From Massilia sp. CF038 (GTDB lineage: Bacteria; Pseudomonadota; Gammaproteobacteria; Burkholderiales; Burkholderiaceae_D), in the NCBI RefSeq assembly GCF_900129765.1, contig NZ_FQWU01000002.1, positions 992,001-1,056,000 on the forward strand: 64,000 nucleotides of DNA, written 5' to 3'. Positions 38,942-48,153 of the stretch are shown here, one piece after another; the stretch's first letter is position 1; each line of letters begins with the position of its first letter. Both the position numbers and the translations under genes were made by a program. Under the pieces are notes generated by a model. That model did no database searches. It was not told the origin of the DNA and saw nothing but the letters and a program-made list of their open reading frames with translations.

Positions 38942-40630
38942 ATGTATCGCTATGACAAGTACGACCACCTCATCGTCAAGGAACGCATTGCCCAGTACCG
39001 CGACCAGGTGCAGCGCCGCATCAACGATGAGCTGACCGAAGCCGAATTCCTGCCACTGCGCCTGCAAAACGGCCTGTACATGCAGCGCCACGCCTACATG
39101 CTGCGCATCGCGGTTCCGTACGGCCTGCTGTCGTCCGCGCAGATGCGCATGTTCGGCCATATCGCGCGCAAGTACGACCGCGGCTACGGCCACTTCACCA
39201 CCCGCCAGAACATCCAGTTCAACTGGATCGAACTGGAACAGACCCCGGACATCCTGGCCGATCTGGCCTCGGTTGAAATGCACGCCATTCAAACCTCGGG
39301 CAACTGCATCCGCAACATCACCTCCGACGAATTTGCCGGCGTGGCTGCCGACGAGATCATCGATCCGCGCCCGTTTGCCGAAATCCTGCGCCAGTGGAGC
39401 ACCTTCCACCCCGAGTTCCTGGCCTTGCCGCGCAAGTTCAAGGTCGCCATCAATGGGGCCGTAGAAGACCGCGCCGCCATCGCCGTACACGACATCGGCC
39501 TGACCGTGGTGCACAACGAGGCCGGCGAAGTGGGCTTCAAATTCATGGCCGGCGGCGGCATGGGCCGCACCCCGATTCTGGGCAGCGTGATTCGCGAATT
39601 CCTGCCGTGGCGCCACCTGCTGACCTACACCGAAGCCGTGATGCGCGTGTATAACACCCACGGCCGCCGCGACAACAAGTACAAGGCCCGCATCAAGATC
39701 CTGCTCAAGGCCCTGGGCGTGGAAGAATTCACCCGTCAGGTCGAGGAAGAATGGGCCGACCTGAAAGACGGCGGCGAGACCATCACCGACGAAGAACTCG
39801 CGCGCGTGGCCGCCTACTTCCAGGCGCCCGCCTACGAAACGCTGCCAGCGATCGACCCGGCTGCCGAGCAGCCCGACAACAAGGCCTTCGCCAATTGGCT
39901 CAAGCGCAACGTCAAGCCGCACAAAACGCCGGGTTACGCGGCCGTCATCCTGTCGCTGAAAAAAACCGGCGTGCCGCCGGGCGACGCAACCGCCGAACAG
40001 ATCGACTTCATGGCCGACCTGGCTGACCGCTACAGCTTTGGCGAACTGCGTGTTACGCACGAGCAGAACGTGGTGCTGGCCGATGTCAAGCAAAACGCCC
40101 TGTTCGCCCTGTGGCAGGAAGCCAAGGCGCGCGGCCTGGCCACGCCGAACATCGGCCTGCTGACCGACATGATCTGCTGCCCTGGCGGCGACTTCTGCTC
40201 GCTGGCCAATGCCAAATCGCTGCCGATTGCCGCCGCCATTGCCGAGCGCTTCGACAATCTCGACTTCCAGCATGACATTGGCGACATCGAACTCAATATC
40301 TCGGGTTGCATCAACGCCTGCGGCCACCATCACGTTGGCTCGATCGGCGTGCTCGGTGTCGACAAGGATGGCAGCGAGTGGTACCAGGTGTCCATCGGCG
40401 GCGCGCAGGGGAACAATTCGGCCATCGGCAAGATCATCGGGCCTTCGTTCTCGGCCCTGCAAATGCCGGAAGTGATTGACCGCCTGCTGCAGGTGTACGT
40501 GCGCGAACGCCACGAAGAAGAACGCTTTGTCGATACCGCCCAGCGCCTGGGCATTGCACCGTTCAAGGAACACGTTTATGCCACGCCGATTGCGGCGGGC
40601 GCCCTGGTTGGAGAGGACCACTATGCTTGA
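38942..40630 (+). CDS. cysI: Siroheme-[4Fe-4S] sulfite/nitrite reductase
   Basis: Hemoprotein that reduces sulfite to sulfide, 562 aa. Seen: TTRQNIQFNWIEL and the siroheme/Fe-S cysteines in pairs Cys413/Cys419 (CCPGGDFC) and Cys456/Cys460 (SGCINACGHH). No flavoprotein subunit (cysJ) is in the cluster, so electrons must come from ferredoxin, an unlinked flavoprotein, or the DUF934 partner. It overlaps the DUF934 gene by eight bases. CysI rather than nitrite reductase is chosen because of the surrounding sulfate genes. Confidence 0.9.
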   Translation: MYRYDKYDHLIVKERIAQYRDQVQRRINDELTEAEFLPLRLQNGLYMQRHAYMLRIAVPYGLLSSAQMRMFGHIARKYDRGYGHFTTRQNIQFNWIELEQTPDILADLASVEMHAIQTSGNCIRNITSDEFAGVAADEIIDPRPFAEILRQWSTFHPEFLALPRKFKVAINGAVEDRAAIAVHDIGLTVVHNEAGEVGFKFMAGGGMGRTPILGSVIREFLPWRHLLTYTEAVMRVYNTHGRRDNKYKARIKILLKALGVEEFTRQVEEEWADLKDGGETITDEELARVAAYFQAPAYETLPAIDPAAEQPDNKAFANWLKRNVKPHKTPGYAAVILSLKKTGVPPGDATAEQIDFMADLADRYSFGELRVTHEQNVVLADVKQNALFALWQEAKARGLATPNIGLLTDMICCPGGDFCSLANAKSLPIAAAIAERFDNLDFQHDIGDIELNISGCINACGHHHVGSIGVLGVDKDGSEWYQVSIGGAQGNNSAIGKIIGPSFSALQMPEVIDRLLQVYVRERHEEERFVDTAQRLGIAPFKEHVYATPIAAGALVGEDHYA

Positions 40631-41180
40631 AGCGCACAAAGACATCATCAAGGGCCGTGAAGTCGTGTCTGACGACTGGAGCGTGCTGCGCCTCGACGAA
40701 GGACAAACCGCCGATCACGTGGAAGTCCATGAAGGCAAAATCATCGTGCCGCTGCAGGTCTGGCTGGCGCAGCGCGCCACGCTGGCCGAGCGCGCCCACA
40801 TTGGCGTGTGGCTGGCGCCTGATGAACAGGCCAGCGCGCTCAAGGATGATCTGGACAAGTTCGGCGTGATCGCCATCGACTTCCCCAAGTTCACCGACGG
40901 GCGCGGCTACTCAATCGCCTTCAACTTGCGCAAGCGCCTGGCCTACAAGGGCGAACTGCGCGCCATTGGCGACGTGCTGCGCGACCAGCTGTTCTCGATG
41001 CACCGGGTCGGCTTTGACGCCTTCGCCACGCGCCAGGACCGCAGCATCCACGATGCCCTGAAGGGCCTGACGGTGTTCAGCGAAACCTACCAGGCGTCGG
41101 TCGACCGCGAACTGCCACTGTTCCGCCGCGTGGCGCGCGACGTGCCGGCCGAGCATATCGACCTTGGCGCCGGCATCTGA
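40623..41180 (+). CDS. DUF934 family protein linked to sulfite reductase
   Basis: A 185-residue DUF934 protein with LDEGQTADHVEV and FPKFTDGRGYSIAFNLRKRL, a conserved family block. Its start at 40623 lies inside the cysI stop region (8-bp overlap), with GGAGAGGA upstream. It always tends to accompany CysI-type reductases in proteobacteria, and a role in sulfite reduction or electron delivery is inferred. A longer frame starting inside cysI is rejected. Confidence 0.92.
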   Translation: MLEAHKDIIKGREVVSDDWSVLRLDEGQTADHVEVHEGKIIVPLQVWLAQRATLAERAHIGVWLAPDEQASALKDDLDKFGVIAIDFPKFTDGRGYSIAFNLRKRLAYKGELRAIGDVLRDQLFSMHRVGFDAFATRQDRSIHDALKGLTVFSETYQASVDRELPLFRRVARDVPAEHIDLGAGI

Positions 41181-41187
41181 GGCAGCC

Positions 41188-41904
41188 ATGAACGATATTG
41201 CCGCCCTCGTTGCCACTACCCGCGCCACGCTGGAGCGCATCGCAAGCGAGTTCTCGCCAGCGGTGTTTGCCTCCAGCCTGGCCGCTGAAGACATGGTGCT
41301 GACCGACCTGATTCTGAAAGCCGGTCTGCCGATCGGGATCTTCTCGCTCGAGACCGGACGCCTGCATCCGGAGACCCTGGACGTGCTGGGCAAGGTCAAG
41401 GCCACGTATGGCTACGACATCGCCCTGTACAAGCCACAGACCGAGGCAGTGGACGCCTACGTCGCCACGAACGGCCTGAACGCGTTCTACGACAGTGTCG
41501 AAATGCGCCGTGAATGCTGCCGCGTGCGCAAGGTTGAGCCGCTCGGCCGCGCCCTGGCCGGCAACAAGGCCTGGGTCACCGGCCAGCGCCGCGCCCAGTC
41601 CACGACCCGCGCCGAACTGCATGTGCAGGAAGACGACGCCGCCCACGCGATGACCAAGTTCAATCCGCTGGCCGACTGGTCGGAAGAAGACGTCTGGAAC
41701 TACATCCGCGCCAACGACGTGCCCTACAACGCGCTGCACGACCAGGGTTTCCCGTCGATTGGCTGCGCGCCCTGCACCCGCGCCGTGCAGCCAGGCGAAG
41801 ATGTGCGCGCCGGCCGCTGGTGGTGGGAAAATCCGGACTCGAAGGAATGCGGCCTGCACATGGTCGACGGCAAACTGATTCGCATTAAATCCGTGGCTGC
41901 ATAA
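41188..41904 (+). CDS. cysH: Assimilatory APS reductase (CysH, Fe-S type)
   Basis: Reduces adenylylsulfate to sulfite with thioredoxin, 238 aa. Seen: the ATP-pyrophosphatase-like front, then the cysteine pairs Cys110-Cys111 (ECCRVRK) and Cys193/Cys196 (GCAPCTR) that bind a [4Fe-4S] cluster and mark APS-type, not PAPS-type, enzymes, and a catalytic Cys221 in KECGLHM. Because no APS kinase is present in the cluster, APS itself is the likely substrate. The start at MNDIAAL has GAGG upstream. Confidence 0.94.
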   Translation: MNDIAALVATTRATLERIASEFSPAVFASSLAAEDMVLTDLILKAGLPIGIFSLETGRLHPETLDVLGKVKATYGYDIALYKPQTEAVDAYVATNGLNAFYDSVEMRRECCRVRKVEPLGRALAGNKAWVTGQRRAQSTTRAELHVQEDDAAHAMTKFNPLADWSEEDVWNYIRANDVPYNALHDQGFPSIGCAPCTRAVQPGEDVRAGRWWWENPDSKECGLHMVDGKLIRIKSVAA

Positions 41905-41928
41905 GCCACAAGAACAATAGGCATAGCC

Positions 41929-42867
41929 ATGAACACAACCACTGACATCTCGCGCGTGCTCCACGACGTCAATGCGCGCCATCTGGACGCGCTGGAGTCC
42001 GAAGCGATCCACATCATGCGCGAAGTCGCTGCCGAATGCGCCAACCCGGCCCTGCTCTTCTCGGGCGGTAAAGACTCGGTGGTCCTGCTGCGCATCGCAG
42101 AAAAGGCCTTCCGTCCGGGTAAATTCCCCTTCCCGCTGGTGCACATCGACACTGGCCACAACTTCCAGGAAGTGATCGACTTTCGCGATGCGCGCGCCGC
42201 AGAACTGGGCGAGCGCCTGATTGTTGGCAGTGTCGAAGACTCGATCAAAAAGGGCACGGTGCGCCTGCGTAATCCGCTGACCGATTCGCGCAATGCCGCG
42301 CAGGCGGTGACCCTGCTTGAAACCATCGCCGAATACAAATTCGACGCCTGCATCGGCGGCGCGCGCCGCGACGAAGAAAAAGCCCGCGCCAAGGAACGCA
42401 TCTTCTCCTTCCGCGACGAATTCGGCCAGTGGGATCCCAAGGCGCAGCGCCCGGAACTGTGGGACCTGTATAACACGCGCGTGCACCCGGGCGAGAACAT
42501 GCGCGTATTCCCGATTTCGAACTGGACAGAACTCGATGTGTGGCAGTACATCCACCGCGAAAAACTGGCCCTGCCACCGATCTATTTTGCGCACGAACGC
42601 CAGGTCATCCCGCGCAATGGCTTGCTGGTTCCGCTGACCGACCTGACCCCGGCGCGCGAAGGCGAAACCGTGGAAACGCAAGTGGTACGCTTCCGCACCG
42701 TGGGTGACATTTCGTGCACCTGCCCGGTGTCGTCCGATGCTGCCACGGTGGAAGCGATCATCGCTGAAACGGCAGTCACCCAGATCACCGAACGCGGCGC
42801 CACCCGGATGGACGACCAGACCTCCGAAGCGTCGATGGAAAAACGTAAAAAAGCAGGATACTTCTGA
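41929..42867 (+). CDS. cysD: Sulfate adenylyltransferase subunit 2
   Basis: PP-loop subunit of ATP sulfurylase, 312 aa; forms APS from sulfate and ATP. Seen: SGGKDSVVLL near residue 45 for ATP, VHIDTGHNFQEVIDFRD, and the SMEKRKKAGYF end typical of CysD. It overlaps cysN by one base in TGATG and acts together with it. Confidence 0.96.
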   Translation: MNTTTDISRVLHDVNARHLDALESEAIHIMREVAAECANPALLFSGGKDSVVLLRIAEKAFRPGKFPFPLVHIDTGHNFQEVIDFRDARAAELGERLIVGSVEDSIKKGTVRLRNPLTDSRNAAQAVTLLETIAEYKFDACIGGARRDEEKARAKERIFSFRDEFGQWDPKAQRPELWDLYNTRVHPGENMRVFPISNWTELDVWQYIHREKLALPPIYFAHERQVIPRNGLLVPLTDLTPAREGETVETQVVRFRTVGDISCTCPVSSDAATVEAIIAETAVTQITERGATRMDDQTSEASMEKRKKAGYF

Positions 42868-44186
42868 TGAACGCTCGAATTGACACCCACGCCGAACAAC
42901 TGACCGAGCGCGGCCTGCTCCGTTTCATCACCGCCGGCTCCGTCGACGATGGCAAGAGCACCCTGATCGGCCGCCTGCTGTTTGACAGCAAAGGCATCTT
43001 CGCCGACCAGCTTGACGCCATGTCGCGCTCCAAGCACAAGCGCACCGTGGGCGACACGGTCGACCTGTCGCTGCTGACCGACGGTCTGGAAGCCGAGCGC
43101 GAACAGGGCATCACCATCGACGTGGCCTACCGCTACTTCGCCACGCCCAAGCGCAAATTCATCATCGCCGACACGCCGGGCCATGAGCAGTACACCCGCA
43201 ACATGGTCACCGGTGCCTCGACCGCTGACGCGGTGATCATTCTGATCGACGTGTCCAAGGTCAAGCTGCGCGAAGACGGTGGCGTCGACCTGCTGATCCA
43301 GACCAAGCGCCACTCGACCATTGCCCACCTGCTGCAGATCGAGCACGTGGTGGTCGCCGTCAACAAGATGGACCTGATCGGCTACGACCAGGCGATCTAT
43401 GATCGCATCGTCAAGGCCTACCGCGAGTTTGCCGCCACGCTGGGGCTGAAGGATATCACCCCGATTCCATTGTCCGCCCTGACCGGCGACAACGTCGTCG
43501 ACAAGACCGACAAACTGGCCTGGTACCAGGGCCCGACGCTGATCGAGCTGCTCGAGTCCCTGTCCGTGTACGACGAATCGCACGATGCGCCCTTCCGCTT
43601 CCCGGTACAGCTGGTGGCGCGCCACAACGGCCACGAAGCGAACGACTTCCGCGGCTACATGGGCCGCATCGAAGCGGGCAAGGTCAGCGTCGGCGACAAG
43701 CTGGTGGTCCAGCCTTCGGGCCAGAGCGCCACCGTCAAGGACATCGTTACGCTGGAAGGCTCGCACCAGTCGGCCGTGGTGGGCCAGTCGGTGACCATCC
43801 TGCTTGACGAATATCTGGACATTTCGCGCGGCGACCTGCTGGCAGGTGCCGCGCAGCCAGCGACGCTGCTGAAGAGCGTGAACGCCGACGTGTGCTGGAT
43901 GTCCGACGAGCCGCTCGACCTGCGCCGCAAATACTGGATCAAGCACGGCACCAAGCAGACCGCAGCCAAGATCACCGCGATCGACACTCTGCTCGACATC
44001 AATACCCAGGAACGCCATCCTGCACAGGGCCTCAAGCTCAATGACATTGCACGTATCTCGCTCAATGTGCAGCAGCCGCTGGCCGCCGATGCGTATGCCG
44101 ATATCCGCGCCACCGGCGCCTTCATCCTGATCGATGAAGTGACCCACCAGACTGTCGCTGCGGGCATGATCCGCCTCGGCGAATAA
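42867..44186 (+). CDS. cysN: Sulfate adenylyltransferase subunit 1 (GTPase)
   Basis: EF-Tu-like GTPase subunit of ATP sulfurylase, 439 aa. Seen: P-loop AGSVDDGKSTLIGRLL, switch DTPGHEQYTRNM, base-specificity NKMDLI, then two beta-barrel domains. GTP hydrolysis drives APS formation by CysD. It lacks a C-terminal APS kinase (CysC) extension, consistent with direct APS reduction by CysH. Confidence 0.96.
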   Translation: MNARIDTHAEQLTERGLLRFITAGSVDDGKSTLIGRLLFDSKGIFADQLDAMSRSKHKRTVGDTVDLSLLTDGLEAEREQGITIDVAYRYFATPKRKFIIADTPGHEQYTRNMVTGASTADAVIILIDVSKVKLREDGGVDLLIQTKRHSTIAHLLQIEHVVVAVNKMDLIGYDQAIYDRIVKAYREFAATLGLKDITPIPLSALTGDNVVDKTDKLAWYQGPTLIELLESLSVYDESHDAPFRFPVQLVARHNGHEANDFRGYMGRIEAGKVSVGDKLVVQPSGQSATVKDIVTLEGSHQSAVVGQSVTILLDEYLDISRGDLLAGAAQPATLLKSVNADVCWMSDEPLDLRRKYWIKHGTKQTAAKITAIDTLLDINTQERHPAQGLKLNDIARISLNVQQPLAADAYADIRATGAFILIDEVTHQTVAAGMIRLGE

Positions 44187-44195
44187 GGAACAGCG

Positions 44196-44954
44196 ATGCC
44201 AGCTCTTGGAAAAGTCTACTTGATTGGTGCCGGCCCAGGCGCCCAGGACCTGATCACCCTGCGCGGTGCGCGCCTGCTGGCGCAAGCCGACGTGGTGCTG
44301 CATGACGCCCTGGTGACCGACGAGATGCTGGCACTGTGTCCTCAGGCCGAAAAAATCCTGGTCGGCAAACGCTGCGGCCAGCTCTCCACCGCGCAGCAGT
44401 TCATCAACAAGCAGCTGGTGGATAACGCGCGCAAGCATGCGCTCGTCGTGCGCCTGAAGGGCGGCGACCCGATGCTGTTTGGCCGCGCCGATGAAGAACT
44501 GCGTGCGCTCGAAGAAGCGGGCATTGAAGTCGAAGTTGTCCCTGGCATCACGACCGCGGTGGCGGCAGCGGCAGCGACCAAGCAGCCGCTGACCAAGCGG
44601 GGCGTCTCGCGCAGTGTGGCCTTTTTCACCTCAAGCACCGCGCCCGAGCATGCCGACCACCCCGCCATTCCGGACACCGACACGCTGGTCCAGTACATGG
44701 GCGGACGCGAAGCCATCGTCACTGCCCAGCGCATGCTGGACCAGGGTCGGCGCGCCGATACGCCGGTGGTGGTGATTGAAAACTGCAGCCGCCCCGATCA
44801 GCGCATCTTGCGCCTGACCCTGGCGACGCTGGCACATGGCCTGGGCCCGTCGCACGGCCCGGTGCTGGTCATGCTGGGTGACGCCATGAAGATGCGTGAC
44901 AAGCAGCCGCAAGACGCGGCCGAGCCTGAGGATGCGCTGCGCCGTAGTGCCTGA
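44196..44954 (+). CDS. cobA: Uroporphyrinogen-III C-methyltransferase
   Basis: SAM-dependent enzyme, 252 aa, that turns uroporphyrinogen III into precorrin-2, the first step to siroheme. Seen: VYLIGAGPGAQDLITLRGARLL, RLKGGDPMLFGRADEE and VVPGITTAVAAAAA, all family signatures. As last gene of the cys operon it supplies the siroheme of CysI. It is not fused to dehydrogenase/ferrochelatase (CysG); a CbiX-type chelatase lies near 56.3 kb. Confidence 0.95.
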   Translation: MPALGKVYLIGAGPGAQDLITLRGARLLAQADVVLHDALVTDEMLALCPQAEKILVGKRCGQLSTAQQFINKQLVDNARKHALVVRLKGGDPMLFGRADEELRALEEAGIEVEVVPGITTAVAAAAATKQPLTKRGVSRSVAFFTSSTAPEHADHPAIPDTDTLVQYMGGREAIVTAQRMLDQGRRADTPVVVIENCSRPDQRILRLTLATLAHGLGPSHGPVLVMLGDAMKMRDKQPQDAAEPEDALRRSA

Positions 44955-44969
44955 AGCGGCGCAAGGCAC

Positions 44970-46028
44970 TCACCAGCTGAAAATCGTCGGCCCCTTCGTT
45001 TCGCCGAACAATTCTGCCGTCGTGCCGCTCTCGACGTCGACCACAAAAAAGCGGGTTGAAAAGTTACGGTACACCAAATGCTGCTCATCGAGCCAGCCGG
45101 TGATATACAAAGAATTTCCCTGGCAATGGCTGTAGCTACCCGTCGCCAATGGCTTGCTGACGCCGTTCTTACCAACCACTTCAAGTTGATAGCGCGTATC
45201 CGGTTTTGCTTTTCCCAAACGGGCACGCCACTGCCCGCCAGGCGAGACCGCTTCACGGTTAGCCATCAAGGACTTGGGCAGTACAGGCTTGAACAAGTCG
45301 ATCTCCTGACGATCGCGCACAAAGACATGCTCGTGAAAGGCGGGACCGTCGTGGCCAGTGATTTCCTCCATGCGCTGCGTGGAGAGACGATAGGAAAAAT
45401 AGGCCGCCGGTGAAGGTTCCAACTCACCGCGCTGCATCAGCAGGAGCTCACTGCCATCGCTGGACCAGGCTGTCGACGTCCAGGCGGGCGCGGCAACCGA
45501 AGTTGGAGGCGGACTGACCGCGTGCACCGTCAAGGACACCGTATCGAACAACATCACGCGGGCAACATCATCATTCACGGCCATGGCAAGGTAGCGGCTA
45601 TCCGGTGAAAAATCAGGGACAACGCGACCGCGGCCGGAATTCGAAAAAAGCAGATGATCCGTTTTGCTCGTCCTGTCATATAGCCAGTACTCGGTCTTGC
45701 CCGAACCTTTCGTAATGCCGCTGTAACTGACCCATCGGCCATCCGGGGATGGCACGATATTCGGCATGCCACCAGTAAAAAGATGATCTGAAATGGGCGT
45801 CGACGTATGCGCGTTCAAATCTTCAATGAAAAAGCGGCCGCGCGCGTCGAAACGATACAAGGGCGTCTTGATCTGCATTGCTGTCAGCGCGGTGAGTGGC
45901 TGACCAGCCTTACCAGTTGTGCCGCATCCGCTTTGGGCACCGGCCACTGCACTTGCCGGAGCGAGCAAGATCGAGATGACGACGAATGCTGCCGTCAAAG
46001 GTTGATACACGGGTGAGATGAAAATCAT
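44970..46028 (-). CDS. Exported TolB-like beta-propeller protein
   Basis: A 352-residue protein with a signal peptide (cleavage after AVAG, about residue 30) and repeated WD40-like/PD40 blades, seen as SPDGRWVSYSG, SPDSRYLAMAVNDD and SSDGSELLLMQRG. Such propellers usually bind other proteins or polysaccharide in the periplasm. No enzyme motif is visible. It converges on cobA. Function unknown. Confidence 0.7.
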   Translation of the reverse strand: MIFISPVYQPLTAAFVVISILLAPASAVAGAQSGCGTTGKAGQPLTALTAMQIKTPLYRFDARGRFFIEDLNAHTSTPISDHLFTGGMPNIVPSPDGRWVSYSGITKGSGKTEYWLYDRTSKTDHLLFSNSGRGRVVPDFSPDSRYLAMAVNDDVARVMLFDTVSLTVHAVSPPPTSVAAPAWTSTAWSSDGSELLLMQRGELEPSPAAYFSYRLSTQRMEEITGHDGPAFHEHVFVRDRQEIDLFKPVLPKSLMANREAVSPGGQWRARLGKAKPDTRYQLEVVGKNGVSKPLATGSYSHCQGNSLYITGWLDEQHLVYRNFSTRFFVVDVESGTTAELFGETKGPTIFSW

Positions 46029-46107
46029 GCCAAATTATAAAGCCAACACCACCAAAAGCTGGCATCTGTTGGCGTGAGCCCACTATTGGGCTATATTCCG
46101 CAACTCG

Positions 46108-46605
46108 TCAGAATCGACGGTCGTGCTCCGCAATTTCCCATTGCAACTGGTCGGCGCTGGCGTACGTGTCTTCCGCAATGTTGTGCAAGCGGGCAAACGC
46201 CCGTTGCATGCGCGCGCTCAGCGCCGTCACATGCATGCCGCCCAGCTGGCAGCGAATGGTGCGGATATTTTCCTTCAGCCCTTTTAGTGCTTCGCGCAGC
46301 AGAAAGTCTGCGTCGACTGCTTCGTCGGCCGATCCCTCATGCATGCGCCTGCGTAGCATATTGATACGGACGCCCATGGCCGCGAGCCGGTCCGCCACCT
46401 TGTCCAGCCGCATGGCGCAGCGGCGCTCCGCCCCCAGCGCGGCGAGATAGTTCTGCACCCGCTGCCATACTGTACTGAAGGATTCGCTTTGCATGATCGC
46501 CGCCATTTCGTTCGCAAAAAGGATCAGGAAAGTCTGGTCCCATTCGCATTCGCGGTCAAACGTGCACACCCACTTTCCAACTGATCCAGAACAAACCGCA
46601 ATCAT
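46108..46605 (-). CDS. Hypothetical helical protein coupled to phytase
   Basis: A 165-residue protein, mostly helical, with KVADRLAAMGVRINMLRRRM and ENIRTIRCQLGGMHVTALSARMQRAF. Its ATG overlaps the phytase stop in an ATGA, so it is translated from the same message. No signal peptide or known family is recognised. The N-terminal 35 residues contain two cysteines and could be non-native; a later Met (MQSESFSTV, residue 38) is an alternative start. Function unknown. Confidence 0.6.
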   Translation of the reverse strand: MIAVCSGSVGKWVCTFDRECEWDQTFLILFANEMAAIMQSESFSTVWQRVQNYLAALGAERRCAMRLDKVADRLAAMGVRINMLRRRMHEGSADEAVDADFLLREALKGLKENIRTIRCQLGGMHVTALSARMQRAFARLHNIAEDTYASADQLQWEIAEHDRRF

Positions 46606-48152
46606 TCTTCCAGAGGCAGTTGCAGTGCACGCGCAAGGTCTTCCCAGCCGACGTACTTGAAGTTCTGTGGCCCATCGGGCATGCGCTTGTAGCCATCCTG
46701 AATGACCAGCATGCCGCGGTTGAACGGCCCACCGAGATTGCGCGAAGTCACATCCAGGCCATCGGTCTCGGCCGTGCCGTCAATCCCCGCTGCGGCGTTG
46801 AAACCGACCTTGAAGCGCCCCCGCACCCGGTGCGGCGCTGCAGCGTCAAGCACCACGTAGCTGCTGTCGCCCTGGCTGGACACAACCAGATACGAGGCAC
46901 GCTTGCCTTGGTACACCGCCATGCCTTCCACATCGGCATGCAAGTCCTTGCCCACCCCAAGCACGAGTTTCAGGTGCGCCGGCTGCGACCCTGACGCGGG
47001 CAGCGACCAGATGCCACGTTTTTCCTCGCCGATGAACAGGCGTTCACTGCGGTCATCCGCAACGCAGCCTTCCGGCTGACTGGCCACCTTGAAGCTACGT
47101 GCCAGGCTGGCCGAAAATGCACCAGCATTGCGCATGACGCGGTACTGCCGGAAGGCGCCGCCCTTGTCGTTGACAATCACCTCCAGGCCGCCGGCACGAG
47201 GCTGGAACAGGCAAATGCCATAGATATTCTCGAACCCAGTGGCAAAGCGCGTCAGTTCGGACACCGCCCCGCGTGCATCGATACCGTACAGCACGACAGT
47301 ATTATCGTCACGCTGGCTCGCCACCGCCAGGTCGAAGGCCTGGCCATCGAACCGTACCTGCTGACGCAAATCGACATTGTTCAGCCGGCCGGACTCCAGA
47401 AACTGGGTCTGGCGACCTGTCATGTCATACACCATCAAGCCCTGCTTCTTGTTGGTACCCAGCACGCGCGATCCCGCCGGGTCTGCCGGATGGACCCAGA
47501 TCGCCGGATCGTCGGCCACGTCACCCAGCCGGGCAACCGGCTCGGTCTGCACTTGTGGCACAACAACGGCAATCGCTGCCTCTGCCGCGCCGCGCGCGGG
47601 CCGACCGCCCTTGAGCAAGGTGCGCCTTGGCGTGGCCTCGCTGTCAGCTTCATACGCCCAGGTGCCGACCCCGTCTTCTTTTACATACAGCGTGTGCGTC
47701 GCGTCGTCCACGCTGCACTGCGCTGCATCGATGGGCAGGCTCAGTTTGCGCACCAGGCGCGCGCCATCCACCTGCAACAGCCACTGCTCGGCCTGTCCAT
47801 CCTTGGCGGCGATAAAGACGAAATCCAGGCCTTGCCGGTCACGGAACAGGCAGGCGCTCTCCACGCCAAAATTCAGCACAGGCAGAGGCGCCATGCGTAC
47901 CAGTTCGCCACGTGCACTGTCCACCCGGACCGGCTGCACGTGCTGGGTGGCCGAATCGATCACGATGGCGATACCTGGCCTTGCATCGAGCTGCTTGGCG
48001 CGCATGGGCAGTTCGATCACTTGTTTGCCGCTAGCGTCCAGCAGCACCAGCGCCTTTTTGTCCAGCCGCAGCTTGGCCGTTTGGGCCAGCGCACACTGCG
48101 CGGCCAACAGACAAACGAGCACGGTACTGATCTTGTAAGTTAGAGCACGCAT
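46602..48152 (-). CDS. Beta-propeller phytase (3-phytase)
   Basis: Secreted BPP-family phytase, 516 aa, that releases phosphate from phytate with calcium. Seen: a signal peptide ending CALA, a first domain of about 190 residues without clear family match, then the BPP domain starting at PVARLGDVADDPAIWVHP, followed by SRVLGTNKKQGLMVYDM, GRLNNVDLRQ and PEGCVADDRSERLFIGEEKRGIW, the family's core blocks. One base separates it from the TonB receptor stop, and the downstream 165-residue gene overlaps it. An operon is likely. Confidence 0.9.
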   Translation of the reverse strand: MRALTYKISTVLVCLLAAQCALAQTAKLRLDKKALVLLDASGKQVIELPMRAKQLDARPGIAIVIDSATQHVQPVRVDSARGELVRMAPLPVLNFGVESACLFRDRQGLDFVFIAAKDGQAEQWLLQVDGARLVRKLSLPIDAAQCSVDDATHTLYVKEDGVGTWAYEADSEATPRRTLLKGGRPARGAAEAAIAVVVPQVQTEPVARLGDVADDPAIWVHPADPAGSRVLGTNKKQGLMVYDMTGRQTQFLESGRLNNVDLRQQVRFDGQAFDLAVASQRDDNTVVLYGIDARGAVSELTRFATGFENIYGICLFQPRAGGLEVIVNDKGGAFRQYRVMRNAGAFSASLARSFKVASQPEGCVADDRSERLFIGEEKRGIWSLPASGSQPAHLKLVLGVGKDLHADVEGMAVYQGKRASYLVVSSQGDSSYVVLDAAAPHRVRGRFKVGFNAAAGIDGTAETDGLDVTSRNLGGPFNRGMLVIQDGYKRMPDGPQNFKYVGWEDLARALQLPLEE

Positions 48153-48153
48153 A

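Noticed and set aside
38840-40651. 603-residue minus-strand frame opposite cysI
   Set aside because: Shadow frame; cysI has all siroheme and Fe-S cysteines on the plus strand.
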